Positions 10,301-17,910 are shown, counted from the stretch's first letter. The stretch: 64,000 nucleotides of DNA from DASQZT01 sp035638575 (GCA_035638575.1 DASQZT010000039.1:1-64000), one strand, 5' to 3'. Notes: generated from the sequence alone by a model not told the origin. Translations and numbers: made by a program.

Positions 10301-11356
10301 GGCGCCACCGCCCTCCAGTTCTCGCTCGTGCGCTCCGACGATTCCATGACGGTCACCATGAGCCCCACCTTGCCCACCAACGCCAGCGTGACCGTCGTGG
10401 TGACCCACGGGGTGACCGACCTCTCCGGTAATCCCCTCGCCGACTTCACCAGCCAGTTCACCACCGCTTCCTATTCGGCCGGGAATCCTGCTTCGGTCAC
10501 CAGCCTCCAGCCGCCGGCGCAATCCACCAACGTTGCCGCGAGCACCAACATCTCCATCGTCTTCGATCGGCCGATGGACCCCACATCGGTGGCCAACGGA
10601 ATCTTCGTTTCGCAGAACGGCGTCCTGACCGCAGGTACGCTCTCCATGGCTGCGGCCAACAGTGTCCTGTTCACCCCGGCGGCTCCGTTCGCGGCCGCCG
10701 CGACGGTCCAGGTATTTGTCACCAGCACAGTGGCCGATACCAACGGCAATCCGGCATCCCCTTATTCGGCCATGTTCACCATCGCGCCGTCGTCGTCGTC
10801 GCAGTCCTTCGCGGTCGTCCGCACGACCGCCGTGCGCGCCCTTCCTCCGAACGGCGTCCTCGATGTGGAGTTCAACCAGCCTGTCGATCCATTCAATCTC
10901 GCGCAGCGCATCGGCCTGTTCCACGGCGGCGCGCCCGTCCGCGGCGTCGTCACGCTCTGGAACGACAGGACCATCCGCTTCGTTCCCGCCTATGCCATGA
11001 CGCCCGATCCGCATACCCCGTACGAGCTGCGCCTCAGCACGCAAACTTTCCGATTCCACGTCGACAACCCGCCGTCCGTCACGCCTTCGGTCTCCGCCGT
11101 GAAGATCGAGCGCGGCGCGGTGTGGATCGAATTCACCGGCGCGATCAATCCCATCACTGCCAACTCACGTTCGCTGCGGCTCGAGGATGACTCCGGCGCA
11201 GCCATCCCGTTCCGCATCGGCTTCACTCCCGACGACCGCGCCGTGGTACTGTTTCCCTCGGGCGCCATCGGCTCCGGCCCCGTGCGCGTGTCCGTCGATG
11301 GCGTCGAAGGCTTAGCCGGCGACCGCATCCGCCGGTCCGTGGAGGTTCTCCCATGA
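4400..11356 (+). CDS. Giant exported protein with about 18 bacterial Ig-like (Big_5 type) repeats
   Basis: A 2318-residue protein with a signal peptide (FWLTLALTCTVLVLCPSAARA, cleavage near residue 35). Residues about 36-335 are two tandem modules of roughly 150 aa, each ending in NSGWQ and containing a LDG(R/K)xACYL motif. From about 340 to the C-terminus run 17-19 repeats of about 100 aa, each beginning like DTTPPTVTAVTPPNGATGIP followed by (I/V)xFS(E/K)P(L/V)xP(A/T)T, the Big_5 type of Ig-like domain often seen in surface or secreted adhesins and enzymes. The last repeat (VKIERGAVWIEFTGAINP) is degenerate. No transmembrane segment, sorting signal or catalytic domain was seen. Its stop codon overlaps the next gene (ATGA), so the two are probably co-translated. 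Function unknown; a structural, adhesive or binding role is inferred. Confidence 0.88.
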   Translation: MPAHRWTASSRTSSFWLTLALTCTVLVLCPSAARASTPTVGNASPQSVTGAAAQLTFTFSDSAGYQDLGVVDVLINNFLDGRQACYLAYSQPLNVLYLVNDPDTSLSGMVLNGSGSLSNSQCTVSGAGSSAVASGKTLTLTLNLTFNPPAFSGGRVVYAAGRDTAENNSGWQDRAVVFIPPSTATYPLSASVSPSAGSGPYQIFTTVYRDATSYTNLRTTQLLISSALDGKHACYLGYDRANNLLYLVADDGGTLLPAVVPGSNAANGSGTASNSQCTVSGLGSVASGAGADLTLLVKLAFTVPFIGSKFAYTGVQTVTGVNSGWQAMGFWQVASAPAVTSVYPANGATAVPLNSGIILRFSVPVDSTTLGGVDLQQGSTPVAFTVSLAADGVSAVLRPKQRFSAGASYTVTVNGVSAGGSAVAAFSSGFTAGSVPDTVAAQALFTSPSGTAVPINAAVQIQFNKPIDPTSLANWAIQDFVTLQKVPAVFQVSTDDTTVTLTPVNFLAVGRAYSSTPLAADIFGNGISGVNVSFTTGFSADTAGPTMTASFPAAGDVGISTNSKPMLRFDRALSAPTIGAGIQLVTGGQAVPAAISLAGDGQTVTVSPSALLNAGTVYAIAVTSALTGAGGSPVQNPGTVSFTTGSGPDLSGFAVVAANPPNKAVGVGTNAVVKVVFNRRANPLALGSIALYAAAYSSTSIAGASKLSTDGTTLTFTPAQPLLVNTLYSFAINALLDGAGNTLVYSTGFTTGSGADTTAPTVRYLAPPDTSTGVAVNAHVVAQFSQALDLTTVNAASVTLSQAGTPVAGAIGIGADNATLTFSPAAALIPLTQYTVHLSGMADVSGNPAPVVSAAFTTASSATPDSTKPTVVSVSPANNAANVPVNTAITITFSKPVSGVSVPSGIAVRYSSAAGTVATGAFALSGSVVTFTPDLPFPGSTVINVLVNGVQDFEGNASATSTTTFTTQATTDLTPPVVTSVTPPNGATGLLPNTVAVVTFSKPLNPATVTAGTIALLNGTQRLTTAGIQISADSRTVTLNGFSLPAPATINVVATSAISDLAGNHLADFRSQFSTAVVDTSSPSVVSQRPATGATGVPAATAITLVLNKRLDPASLMAGLHVSQNGLLAAGTTTVVGNGQAVQFVPTAPFAAGALVQVFLNSPVYNGQFTVQPAPSSTLNITGTSLGISTILPPNGVFDVQFDQALDPTTVQASTVYVRASASSTPVPATVTLRSANVIHLVPGAALAAGTSYGLYISTAVKGVRGQTFNGGGPFLFTTTGSADTGAFAIATFGPPANSTSIGSNALVRLDFNKPVNPVTVTSASVQLTAGGLPLAASFSYSLDSRTLFVTPQALLPDATAIHVNLTAVEAWTGASLTVSSQFTTDSSVDVTPPSLVATSIAPGATGVPVNSTITFTFSEPIEPGSISASSCHITTAGTFSFSPDLTQATFTPSAAWPVGTNLNITCGGVQDLEGNSLTSAFLSFTTAFLPDTTPPHVVAVSPAASLANVPLNAQIQVLFTEPVQVTSLGGITVSDGGPAISAATSLASNGRIATLSPSALLDPNATYTVSVTGVRDIAGNPMTGTISSTFSTGTSADLMTPTFVMNPPPGTTGVGTNAVIRLTFSERMNPLPLLADFGLNKLGLGSSRVPAIVALSTDGASATLIPMAALLPNTQYSVSIPAVADLAGNAVFPPSGGTFTTGSGPDATGPTVTGVTPPGGATGVPVNTVIRLLLSEPADPTTVGASTVQLLQGASPVAGAVTLSADGATIFFIPAARLATSSSYTVQVSGVTDRTANLISAFASTFVTSASSAADTVAPQVISVLPANGATAVPVNTQIVVTFSNLVGPASVTSATFPITADGVRLAGGYSVNGSQAVFTPASSLPGNATITVSVSAVTDVAGNSSGSFSSQFVTAPGTDTTPPTVTAVTPPNGATGIPTSTPVVITFSEPLNPATITTSNFGLFNGATALQFSLVRSDDSMTVTMSPTLPTNASVTVVVTHGVTDLSGNPLADFTSQFTTASYSAGNPASVTSLQPPAQSTNVAASTNISIVFDRPMDPTSVANGIFVSQNGVLTAGTLSMAAANSVLFTPAAPFAAAATVQVFVTSTVADTNGNPASPYSAMFTIAPSSSSQSFAVVRTTAVRALPPNGVLDVEFNQPVDPFNLAQRIGLFHGGAPVRGVVTLWNDRTIRFVPAYAMTPDPHTPYELRLSTQTFRFHVDNPPSVTPSVSAVKIERGAVWIEFTGAINPITANSRSLRLEDDSGAAIPFRIGFTPDDRAVVLFPSGAIGSGPVRVSVDGVEGLAGDRIRRSVEVLP

Positions 11357-12372
11357 AGATCTCAGCCCTGTTGTTCTGGGCGATGCTCGTCGTGCCAGTG
11401 GCCCTGCCGGCCCAGGCGCTGGACGTCTACGTGATCGACGTCGAAGGAGGGAAGTCCGTCCTGACCGTGGCGCCGTCCGGCGAGTCGATGTTGTTCGACG
11501 CGGGCTGGCCCGGCTTCAACGGCCGGGACGTCAACCGCATCGTCGAGGCGGCCAAGGCAGCGGGCCTCAAGCAGATCGATTACCTGGTGATCTCCCACTA
11601 CGACATCGATCACCTGGGCGATGTGCCGCTGCTGGTCTCCACGTTCCCCGTCAAGCATATCATCGACCACGGTCCTCTCCAGTCGAGCGGCAAAGGCGCC
11701 GAAGCGCGCTACCAGGCCTACGCCGAGGCCCGCGACAAGATCGACCACACCGCCGTGAAGCCGGGCGACCGGATCCCGATCAAAGGTGTGGACGTGCAGG
11801 TGCTCACCGCCGCCACGAAAATGATCACGAGCCCGTTGCCCGGCGCCGGCGCGGCCAACCCGCTATGCGACTCGACTCCCGAGAAGCCCGAGCTGACGCA
11901 GGATCTCGAGGACAACATGTCCGTCGGCCTGCTCTTCACGCTGGGCAAGTTCCGCATGCTCGACCTGGCGGATCTCGAATGGTTCTACGACCGCAAGCTG
12001 ATGTGTCCCGTCAACCGCATCGGCACGGTAGACGTGTACCAGGTGAGCATCCACGGCCAGGACAAGGGCGTATCGCCGGCGTTGGCGCAAGCCCTGCACG
12101 CCAGGGTGGCGATCATGGGCAACGGCCCCCGCAAAGGCGGCGCGCCCCAGACCTGGCAGACCCTGCGCGGCGCGCCCGGCCTGGAAGACATCTGGCAGGT
12201 TCACTACTCGCTGCTCGGCACCAAGGAGACCAACCCGCCCGACGACTACATCGCCAATCCGGACACCGCCTGCCAGGGCAAATGGATCAAGCTATCGGCC
12301 CGCCCCGACGGCGGGTTCACGGTCACCAACAGCCGCAACGGCTTCTCGAAGACCTACCCGCCGCGCAATTGA
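11353..12372 (+). CDS. Secreted metallo-beta-lactamase-fold protein, ComEC/Rec2-type
   Basis: A 339-residue protein with a signal peptide (MKISALLFWAMLVVPVALPA). The metal-binding motif SHYDIDHLGD (His82, Asp84, Asp86, His87) is the HxDxDH variant of the metallo-beta-lactamase fold. The start (DVYVIDVEGGKSVLTVAPSGESMLFDAGW) resembles the C-terminal hydrolase domain of ComEC and stand-alone relatives, so a phosphodiesterase or nuclease-like activity is possible but unproven. Two cysteines at residues 176 and about 219 could form a disulfide. The ATG overlaps the upstream stop by 4 bases, so it forms an operon with the giant Ig-repeat protein and presumably acts in the same compartment. Confidence 0.85.
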   Translation: MKISALLFWAMLVVPVALPAQALDVYVIDVEGGKSVLTVAPSGESMLFDAGWPGFNGRDVNRIVEAAKAAGLKQIDYLVISHYDIDHLGDVPLLVSTFPVKHIIDHGPLQSSGKGAEARYQAYAEARDKIDHTAVKPGDRIPIKGVDVQVLTAATKMITSPLPGAGAANPLCDSTPEKPELTQDLEDNMSVGLLFTLGKFRMLDLADLEWFYDRKLMCPVNRIGTVDVYQVSIHGQDKGVSPALAQALHARVAIMGNGPRKGGAPQTWQTLRGAPGLEDIWQVHYSLLGTKETNPPDDYIANPDTACQGKWIKLSARPDGGFTVTNSRNGFSKTYPPRN

Positions 12373-12511
12373 TGGACCCGCGGCGACCCGCCATGTTTTA
12401 ATTACAAACTTGTCATATTGGCGGGCACCGGGCCGTGCCGGAACCGCTTTCATCCCACTGGTCGAAGAACCAGCGCCGAGTTTGGCTCCCGGCTTGCTTA
12501 CGAAATACATC

Positions 12512-13243
12512 ATGCGGGCCAATTGGATGTTGCTTCTGGTCTTGCCTCCGGGCGTGGCCGCCCAGACCGCTGGCATCTGTAATCCCGCGGATCTGTTTGG
12601 GCCGTATGCGTTTCAGCTAACCGGCTCGACCGACATCTCCGGGACGCCCAAACCTACTGCCAGCCTGGGCCGGATCACCTTCGACGGGCACGGCAACCTG
12701 AGCGGGACTGCATCCGCCACATTCCGCGGACTGCTTCTGGGGAACCCGGTGACAGGGACCTACGAGGCGAAATCGGACTGTTCGGTGGCCTGGAAGCTGC
12801 AGGACGATTCCGGCGCCTTCCAGAATTTCAGCGGAACGCTTTCGGCCGATGGGACCACCGTGCAATTCAAACAGACCGACCCGGGCGGCGCCCAGCGCGG
12901 CATCATGCGGAAAACACCCGACACGTGCTCGGCGGCGGATCTCCTGAAGAAATATTCCTTCACGGTCTCCGGCAGCACCACACCGATGCAGCCCGGCGAT
13001 GTTCCCCACACGGTTTCCGCCGCGGGGACGGTGGATATAGCCGAGAACGGCACCTTTCAAGTGAGTAGCGATTGCTCGGTACAGTTCGAATTGACCCTCA
13101 CGCCCCAGGACGGGCGGGCCGCCGGACCTTCGCCCATGGCCATGCGCGGGTTTCTGGTCAACGGCGGCAAGGAAATCCTCGCCTTTCAGACCGACCCCGG
13201 CGCAATGGTGGCCGCGCGCTTCCTTCCCGATACGAACAAATAG
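12512..13243 (+). CDS. Small secreted protein with two internal repeats, unknown function
   Basis: Not recognised as a characterised family. From the ATG at 12512 the protein is 243 residues with a signal peptide (MRANWMLLLVLPPGVAAQ). The mature part is an internal duplication: CNPADLFGPYAFQLTGST...SDCSVAW in the first half and CSAADLLKKYSFTVSGST...SSDCSVQFEL in the second, each with a conserved pair of cysteines that may form a disulfide. Short beta-rich exported proteins with G.YAFxLxG openings are frequent in acidobacterial genomes. An in-frame extension upstream to 12410 is rejected because the signal peptide would be buried. It follows the metallo-beta-lactamase-fold gene with a 139-bp gap and may have its own promoter. 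Confidence 0.7.
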   Translation: MRANWMLLLVLPPGVAAQTAGICNPADLFGPYAFQLTGSTDISGTPKPTASLGRITFDGHGNLSGTASATFRGLLLGNPVTGTYEAKSDCSVAWKLQDDSGAFQNFSGTLSADGTTVQFKQTDPGGAQRGIMRKTPDTCSAADLLKKYSFTVSGSTTPMQPGDVPHTVSAAGTVDIAENGTFQVSSDCSVQFELTLTPQDGRAAGPSPMAMRGFLVNGGKEILAFQTDPGAMVAARFLPDTNK

Positions 13244-13330
13244 GACGCCCGGCGGCGAAATGTCATCCACAGCACCGTGGTCCGTGCCGTGCCCCAGCCC
13301 CAGCGAAGGTTCAGAGAATAGAATATCAAT

Positions 13331-13834
13331 ATGCCAGCAACCAAGACCGCAACATCGACGTTTCCCACTCGAATTGACCTGCCTGAAAACGATCGTCACG
13401 CGATGGTCAAATTGCTCAACGGACGGCTCGCCGACACGGCAGATCTTTATTCGCAAGTCAAACAGGCGCACTGGAACGTGAAGGGTTCCGACTTCTACCA
13501 GCTGCATGAATTGTTTGATCAACTGGCAGGGGAAGTGTTCCCCTTCATCGATCTCATAGCCGAGCGGGCGACCGCATTGGGTGGATTGGCCATGGGGACC
13601 GTGCGAATGGCCACCGCCAACTCGGCCCTGCCCGAGTATCCCCTGGAAGCCACGGATGGGGCAGGACACCTGAAAGCCCTGATCGACCGCTACGCCGTAT
13701 TCACCGCCAATATCCGAAAGGCGATCGACGCCGCGGACGAGCACCACGACAAGGCCACCGCCGATGTGTTCACCGAGATTTCCCGAACTGCGGATAAGCA
13801 GTTGTGGTTCCTGGAAGCGCACGTCCAGCACTAA
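13331..13834 (+). CDS. dps: Dps-family DNA starvation/stationary-phase protection protein
   Basis: Dps forms a 12-subunit ferritin-like shell that oxidises and stores iron and protects DNA from peroxide. The 167-residue protein carries the family signature around residues 44-65: QAHWNVKGSDFYQLHELFDQ, in which His, His and Asp are expected ferroxidase ligands shared between subunits, followed by Glu in LAGEVFPFIDLIAERATALGG. Length is normal for the family. It ends 9 bases before the converging carboxypeptidase-regulatory-domain gene, with no obvious terminator between them. Confidence 0.93.
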   Translation: MPATKTATSTFPTRIDLPENDRHAMVKLLNGRLADTADLYSQVKQAHWNVKGSDFYQLHELFDQLAGEVFPFIDLIAERATALGGLAMGTVRMATANSALPEYPLEATDGAGHLKALIDRYAVFTANIRKAIDAADEHHDKATADVFTEISRTADKQLWFLEAHVQH

Positions 13835-13843
13835 CGCGCCCCC

Positions 13844-15322
13844 TTACCGGATCACGTACAGGTCGAGATCCTGCTGGAGATCGCGGGCCTCTTCGGCCTT
13901 TACTCCGCGGGCGCCGGCGGTCTCCATCACGCTCGAATCGGCCGTTTGGTATTCGAACGTGGCGAGCAGCCGGTAGGATCCGGGCGCCAATCCTACGAAC
14001 TGGTACTGGCCACGCATGTCGGTGCGCGCGGTGCGGATGTCCAGCACTCGCTTGCGCGGGTCCAGATCAGTGGCTTCCAGGAAGACCTTCACGCCGGCGA
14101 CCGGATCGTGGCCGGATGTGGACACCGTGCCGTGGATGGCGCCGGGGCTGGGGGAAAGGGTGAAGGAGACCGAGTCCTGGCGGCCGCCGACCACGAACTC
14201 GTTCCAGCCGTCCGGGCGGGCCGGCGGAGTGATGCCGCGCGACCCCGTGCTGAAGAAGCCGCTCACGTACCAGGACGGCGAGGGAACCAGCGCCACGTCC
14301 CAACGGCCGGGCGTGAGCACCGCGCCGCCGCCCGCCGGCCGCAGGGTCTTGGGATCGTCGTCGCCCGCGAGATCCTTGCGCCGCGCCAGCACCTGGACGG
14401 TGGTCGAATCCACGAGCTGTCCGGCTGTGCTTCGGAACGTTAACCCCGTCGGTTCGTACGGGCGCAGCGTGATGCGGATGTCGGTCTGGTCGAGTTCCAT
14501 GGCGAGTGGCTGGTAGGCCGCCCATTGGTCCTGGGTCACGGCGAAAAGCTCGTATTGCCCGGGCGCCACGGGATTGAACTTGAAGGTATCGGAGGTCACG
14601 ACGATCTCGCGGCCCATGTCCGACACCAGCGTGACGGTGGCGGGCTTCGACACTCTGCCGGCGATATTGAGCAGGCGGCCGGGAAACGGCTTGACGTTGA
14701 CATTGTCGGTCTGCTCGTCCAGCCGGACCTCCACGGTTTGCGCCTGTTCGACCACCGCGATTTCCTTGAAAAACGTGGGCAGGTAGCCGCCTTCCTCGTA
14801 CTGCCGGGCGACCGTGCGGACGACGTAGATGCCGGGTTCCAGACCGGAGATGCGGAAGACGCCACGGTCGTCGGCTTTGGCGCGCGCGGCCAGTTTCGGC
14901 GGGCGGGTGTTGTGGTAGGCAACCACCTCGTGCTCCGGCAGCCCCACCAGGTTCTCGTCCTCGATCGTGCCGCCGATGGCGCCGAAGCGCTTCAGGCGGA
15001 TGTCCAGGAAGGCAGCCGCCGCGTCCTCGAGCAGAATCGGGACGCCCGCCGATTTGAAGTTCTTCTGCCCGTATTGGGACGGGGCGAAGCCGCCGCGCGA
15101 GGTGCTGACCAGGTAGCCGCCGGCGGGCACCGGAGGGAACTCGAAAGCCCCGTAAAGATTGGTGCGGGTGGAGAGCGCCGGGCCGGGCGTGCCGGCCACC
15201 GGTTGCATCACCACCAGCGTCCGCGCCAGCGGCTTGCCGGTCTGGTTTTCGACCACCACGCCGCGGATCACGGCAGCGTGCAGCGCGCTTGCGGCCAGCG
15301 CCAGGAGCAGGCATTTGGACAT
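13844..15322 (-). CDS. Exported protein with carboxypeptidase-regulatory-like domains
   Basis: A 492-residue protein with a short signal peptide (MSKCLLLALAASALHA). It contains at least three transthyretin-like or carboxypeptidase-D regulatory domains: residues about 18-115 (IRGVVVENQTGKPLARTLVVM...LYGAFEFPPVPAGGYLV), about 115-200 (IGGTIEDENLVGLPEHEVVAY...GVFRISGLEPGIYVVR), and about 395-470 (IHGTVSTSGHDPVAGVKVFLE...GQYQFVGLAPGSYRLL). Such domains are beta-sandwiches found in large numbers in acidobacterial exported proteins and in the N-termini of TonB-dependent receptors. No barrel or enzyme domain is present here. Function unknown. Confidence 0.8.
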   Translation of the reverse strand: MSKCLLLALAASALHAAVIRGVVVENQTGKPLARTLVVMQPVAGTPGPALSTRTNLYGAFEFPPVPAGGYLVSTSRGGFAPSQYGQKNFKSAGVPILLEDAAAAFLDIRLKRFGAIGGTIEDENLVGLPEHEVVAYHNTRPPKLAARAKADDRGVFRISGLEPGIYVVRTVARQYEEGGYLPTFFKEIAVVEQAQTVEVRLDEQTDNVNVKPFPGRLLNIAGRVSKPATVTLVSDMGREIVVTSDTFKFNPVAPGQYELFAVTQDQWAAYQPLAMELDQTDIRITLRPYEPTGLTFRSTAGQLVDSTTVQVLARRKDLAGDDDPKTLRPAGGGAVLTPGRWDVALVPSPSWYVSGFFSTGSRGITPPARPDGWNEFVVGGRQDSVSFTLSPSPGAIHGTVSTSGHDPVAGVKVFLEATDLDPRKRVLDIRTARTDMRGQYQFVGLAPGSYRLLATFEYQTADSSVMETAGARGVKAEEARDLQQDLDLYVIR

Positions 15323-15375
15323 GGGCTCTGATTCGGTGACGCAGCACGCGGGTGCGGAGTGCAGGAAAAAACGCG

Positions 15376-15942
15376 TCAGGGCCGGGCCGGCCGCATCCAG
15401 CCCTCGGCGAGGCAGCGGTAAACCATCGCCACCGGCAGCCCCACCACGTTGAAGTAGCAGCCGTCGATTCTCTCGATGAACTTCGAGGCCAGGCCTTGGA
15501 TGGCGTAGGCGCCGGCCTTGTCCATGGGCTCACCGCTGGCCACGTAGGCATCGATCTCGCTGCCGGTCATGCGCGCGAACCACACCTGGGTCACGGCCCA
15601 ATGGCTGACGCTCTCGGGGCCGCGCAGGAGACAGATGCCGGTGATGACCTCGTGGCCGCGGCCCGAGAGCAGCGAGAGCATGCGGCGGGCGTCGTCCTGA
15701 TCGGCGGGCTTGCCCAGCATCTCGCCATCGATCACCACCGTGGTGTCGGCCCCCAGCACCATCTCGCCTGCCGCCGCTGTCACTGCTCGTGCTTTCATCT
15801 CCGCCAGCCGGAGGACGTAGTCTTCCGGCCTTTCGCCGGCGAGAGGCGTCTCATCCACCGGTGAGGTTCGCACGATGAACGGGATGCCCGCCTGTCGCAG
15901 AATCTCGCTGCGCCGTGGGGACTGGGAAGCAAGCACGAGCAT
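15376..15942 (-). CDS. maf: Maf-like nucleoside triphosphate pyrophosphatase
   Basis: Maf proteins hydrolyse non-canonical or canonical nucleoside triphosphates to monophosphates. The 188-residue product starts MLVLASQSPRRSEILRQAGI, the family signature, and has SPVDE, the GADTTVV segment with the catalytic Asp, GKPADQDDARRML, and KAGAYAIQGLASKFI near the C-terminus. The start is uncertain by two codons: GGAGG lies only one base before the ATG at 15942 but 7 bases before an in-frame GTG at 15936. The gene lies downstream of the S8 protease on the same strand, separated by a strong hairpin. Confidence 0.92.
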   Translation of the reverse strand: MLVLASQSPRRSEILRQAGIPFIVRTSPVDETPLAGERPEDYVLRLAEMKARAVTAAAGEMVLGADTTVVIDGEMLGKPADQDDARRMLSLLSGRGHEVITGICLLRGPESVSHWAVTQVWFARMTGSEIDAYVASGEPMDKAGAYAIQGLASKFIERIDGCYFNVVGLPVAMVYRCLAEGWMRPARP

Positions 15943-15973
15943 CCCTCCAGTGTAAGGGCTTCGCAACAGACAA

Positions 15974-16013
15974 CCGCTCCCGGCCAGGAGGGTACCCTCC
16001 GGACCGGGAGCGG
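15974..16013 (-). terminator. Strong hairpin between the S8 protease and maf genes
   Basis: Outer stem CCGCTCCCGG (15974-15983) pairs perfectly with CCGGGAGCGG (16004-16013), and an inner palindrome GGAGGGTACCCTCC extends it. It sits 22 bases after the end of the protease gene, on its downstream side. On the minus strand it is followed by TTGTCTGTTG, a weak U-tract, so it is a probable but not textbook intrinsic terminator. Confidence 0.55.
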
Positions 16014-16035
16014 CGGGTTATGAATGTGTGACCGT

Positions 16036-17703
16036 TTACTTCTCGCCGTAGATGGCGACCGTCGAGGTCTCTCCCGAAGGAGTCGAATCGCCCCACACCA
16101 CGTTGTCGCCCCACACCACGTTGAAGCCGGACACGGTGGAATCGCCCCACACCACGTTGTCGCCCCACACTACATTGGTCCCCATGAGCACCTGGCTGCC
16201 CCACACCACGTTGGCCGCCATGTTGGTGTCTCCCCAAACCACGTTCGTCCCGTTCACCATCGTGACCTTCTTGGTGCTGCTGTATTGCACCAGAGGCGAG
16301 AGCGCCACCTTGTTCGAAACATTATCCGAGTTGTTGAGCGCCGCCCACGCATCCAGGTATCCGGCGCCGACGGTGAACAGGTCGTAGTAGACGGTGTAGA
16401 CCGCACCCGTGACGGGATCGGTCGACACGCTCGACGTCGGGAAGGTCTTGGTCGCGGTCTTCATCAGCTTGGCCTTAACCTGGTCGGGCGTGAGTCCAGG
16501 CTGCTTTTGCAGAAGCAGGGCCGCCGCGCCGGAAACCATGGGGGTTGCCATGCTGGTGCCGCTCAATTCGAAATAGTAGGGCGACCCCTTTGCAGTGCCG
16601 TTCGACACGTAGTAACTCAACGGCACCTGGTTGGCGGGATAGTTGTTGGTCAGCGTGAGGCCGGTGGGCAGGGCGGAGACGATCTTGTTGCCCGGCGCCA
16701 CCAGGTCGGGCTTGGCCACCTGGTCGAACAGCGTCGGTCCCTTGGAGCTGTAGCTGGCCATTTGATCGTCGCCGCGCGTGAGCGTCTTCATGTCCTTCAT
16801 GGCGCCGACCGTGATCACGTAAGGGTCGTTGCCCGGCGAAGTGATAGTGCCGTACCCGCCGGTCCCCATGGTGTTGTTGCGGCCTTCGTTCCCCGCGGCC
16901 ACGACTACCACGATGCCGGCCTTCCACGCCTGCTCCACGGCCTGGCACAGCGGGTCCTGGGTGTAGCTCTCCATCACCGGCCGCCCCAGCGAGAGGTTGA
17001 TGATCTTGATGTTGTAGGTGGATTTGATGGCGATGGCGCGTTGGATGGCCGCGATGACCATGCTGTCGGTGCCGCTGCCGTTGGCGTCGAGGACCCGCAA
17101 GTTGACGAACTTCACGTTGGGCGCGATGCCCAGGAAGGTCCGCGTATAACCCGGACCCGAGGACATGGAAGCGTCTCCGCCCAGGATGCCGGCCACGTGA
17201 GTCCCATGACCGTATTGGTCGTGGTAATCGCTGACGGAGGTGTTGAAGTTCTCGGCGTGAACCACCCGGCTGACCCAGGTCATGAGATCGGGATGCGAAT
17301 CCATGATCCCGCTGTCGATCACCGCGACGGTTACGCCGGTTCCGTCGTAGCCGTACTGCTTCGCGATGTTGGCGTTGATGGCCGGCTCGGCAAAGTCGAG
17401 CGTGGCCTTCACCGCGCGGTCGGGAGTGATGTACTCCACTTCGGGATCGTCGGCCAGGTCGCGAACGGCCGCACCGCGGATAGAATAGGATGCGCCGTTC
17501 ACCACCTCGAGGCTCCGCCGCAGCACGCCTCCTCTCCGTTCCACCTTCTGATGGTGCAGCGCTGTCGGTTGACTGGTGTATCTGACGATGACGTCCACCG
17601 GCTTGTCGGCGGGCATGGCTGCCAGGTCCGGGGCGATCTTGCGGTTGCCGCCGAATGCCAGGGCTGCCGTGAGGATCAGAAGAAGGGTGGCTCTGCGGGT
17701 CAT
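16036..17703 (-). CDS. S8 family serine peptidase (subtilase) with C-terminal NVVWG repeats
   Basis: A 555-residue secreted subtilisin-like protease. Signal peptide: residues 1-18. An inhibitor I9-like propeptide covers about 34-100 (DVIVRYTS...EYITPD). The catalytic triad is complete: Asp130 (VAVIDSGI), His166 (HGTHVAG), Ser384 (SGTSMATP), with Asn272 (AAGNEG) for the oxyanion hole. The domain ends near 455. The last 70 residues hold six copies of NVVWG(D/S) at about 487, 498, 510, 516, 528 and 534. Their role is unknown; a surface-retention or partner-binding tail is possible. The ATG at 17703 directly precedes the signal peptide (MTRRATLLLILTAALAFG). Confidence 0.93.
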   Translation of the reverse strand: MTRRATLLLILTAALAFGGNRKIAPDLAAMPADKPVDVIVRYTSQPTALHHQKVERRGGVLRRSLEVVNGASYSIRGAAVRDLADDPEVEYITPDRAVKATLDFAEPAINANIAKQYGYDGTGVTVAVIDSGIMDSHPDLMTWVSRVVHAENFNTSVSDYHDQYGHGTHVAGILGGDASMSSGPGYTRTFLGIAPNVKFVNLRVLDANGSGTDSMVIAAIQRAIAIKSTYNIKIINLSLGRPVMESYTQDPLCQAVEQAWKAGIVVVVAAGNEGRNNTMGTGGYGTITSPGNDPYVITVGAMKDMKTLTRGDDQMASYSSKGPTLFDQVAKPDLVAPGNKIVSALPTGLTLTNNYPANQVPLSYYVSNGTAKGSPYYFELSGTSMATPMVSGAAALLLQKQPGLTPDQVKAKLMKTATKTFPTSSVSTDPVTGAVYTVYYDLFTVGAGYLDAWAALNNSDNVSNKVALSPLVQYSSTKKVTMVNGTNVVWGDTNMAANVVWGSQVLMGTNVVWGDNVVWGDSTVSGFNVVWGDNVVWGDSTPSGETSTVAIYGEK

Positions 17704-17814
17704 GTTCGTATCGGTCTCCGGTCACATTAAAAGCAGCCTCGGGGCCGTTTCCCGAAACGCCGCTAAGTCCCGCGATTTCATGGGCTAACGAGTGAAGCCC
17801 GCGTTTTTCGCCGC

Positions 17815-17829
17815 GGGACAACTTGTCCC
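17815..17829. promoter_or_regulatory. Perfect palindrome GGGACAACTTGTCCC, candidate operator 1
   Basis: A 15-bp perfect inverted repeat (GGGACAA-C-TTGTCCC) in the 241-bp gap between the divergent S8 protease and ppk2 genes. An almost identical palindrome lies 81 bp downstream. The pair suggests a dimeric regulator site for ppk2 or the protease; the regulator is not known. Confidence 0.45.
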
Positions 17830-17895
17830 ACGGCTTCGAGCCGCTCAGGCCAACTATCTGAAAACTCAGCCAGATGACACGATGGGCAGGCTGAC

Positions 17896-17910
17896 GGGAC
17901 ATTTTGTCCC
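17896..17910. promoter_or_regulatory. Palindrome GGGACATTTTGTCCC, candidate operator 2
   Basis: Arms GGGACA and TGTCCC separated by TTT, the same arms as the site at 17815. It ends 34 bases before the ppk2 start codon, a position where binding would block or roadblock transcription. A stem-loop acting in RNA is an alternative reading. Confidence 0.45.
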
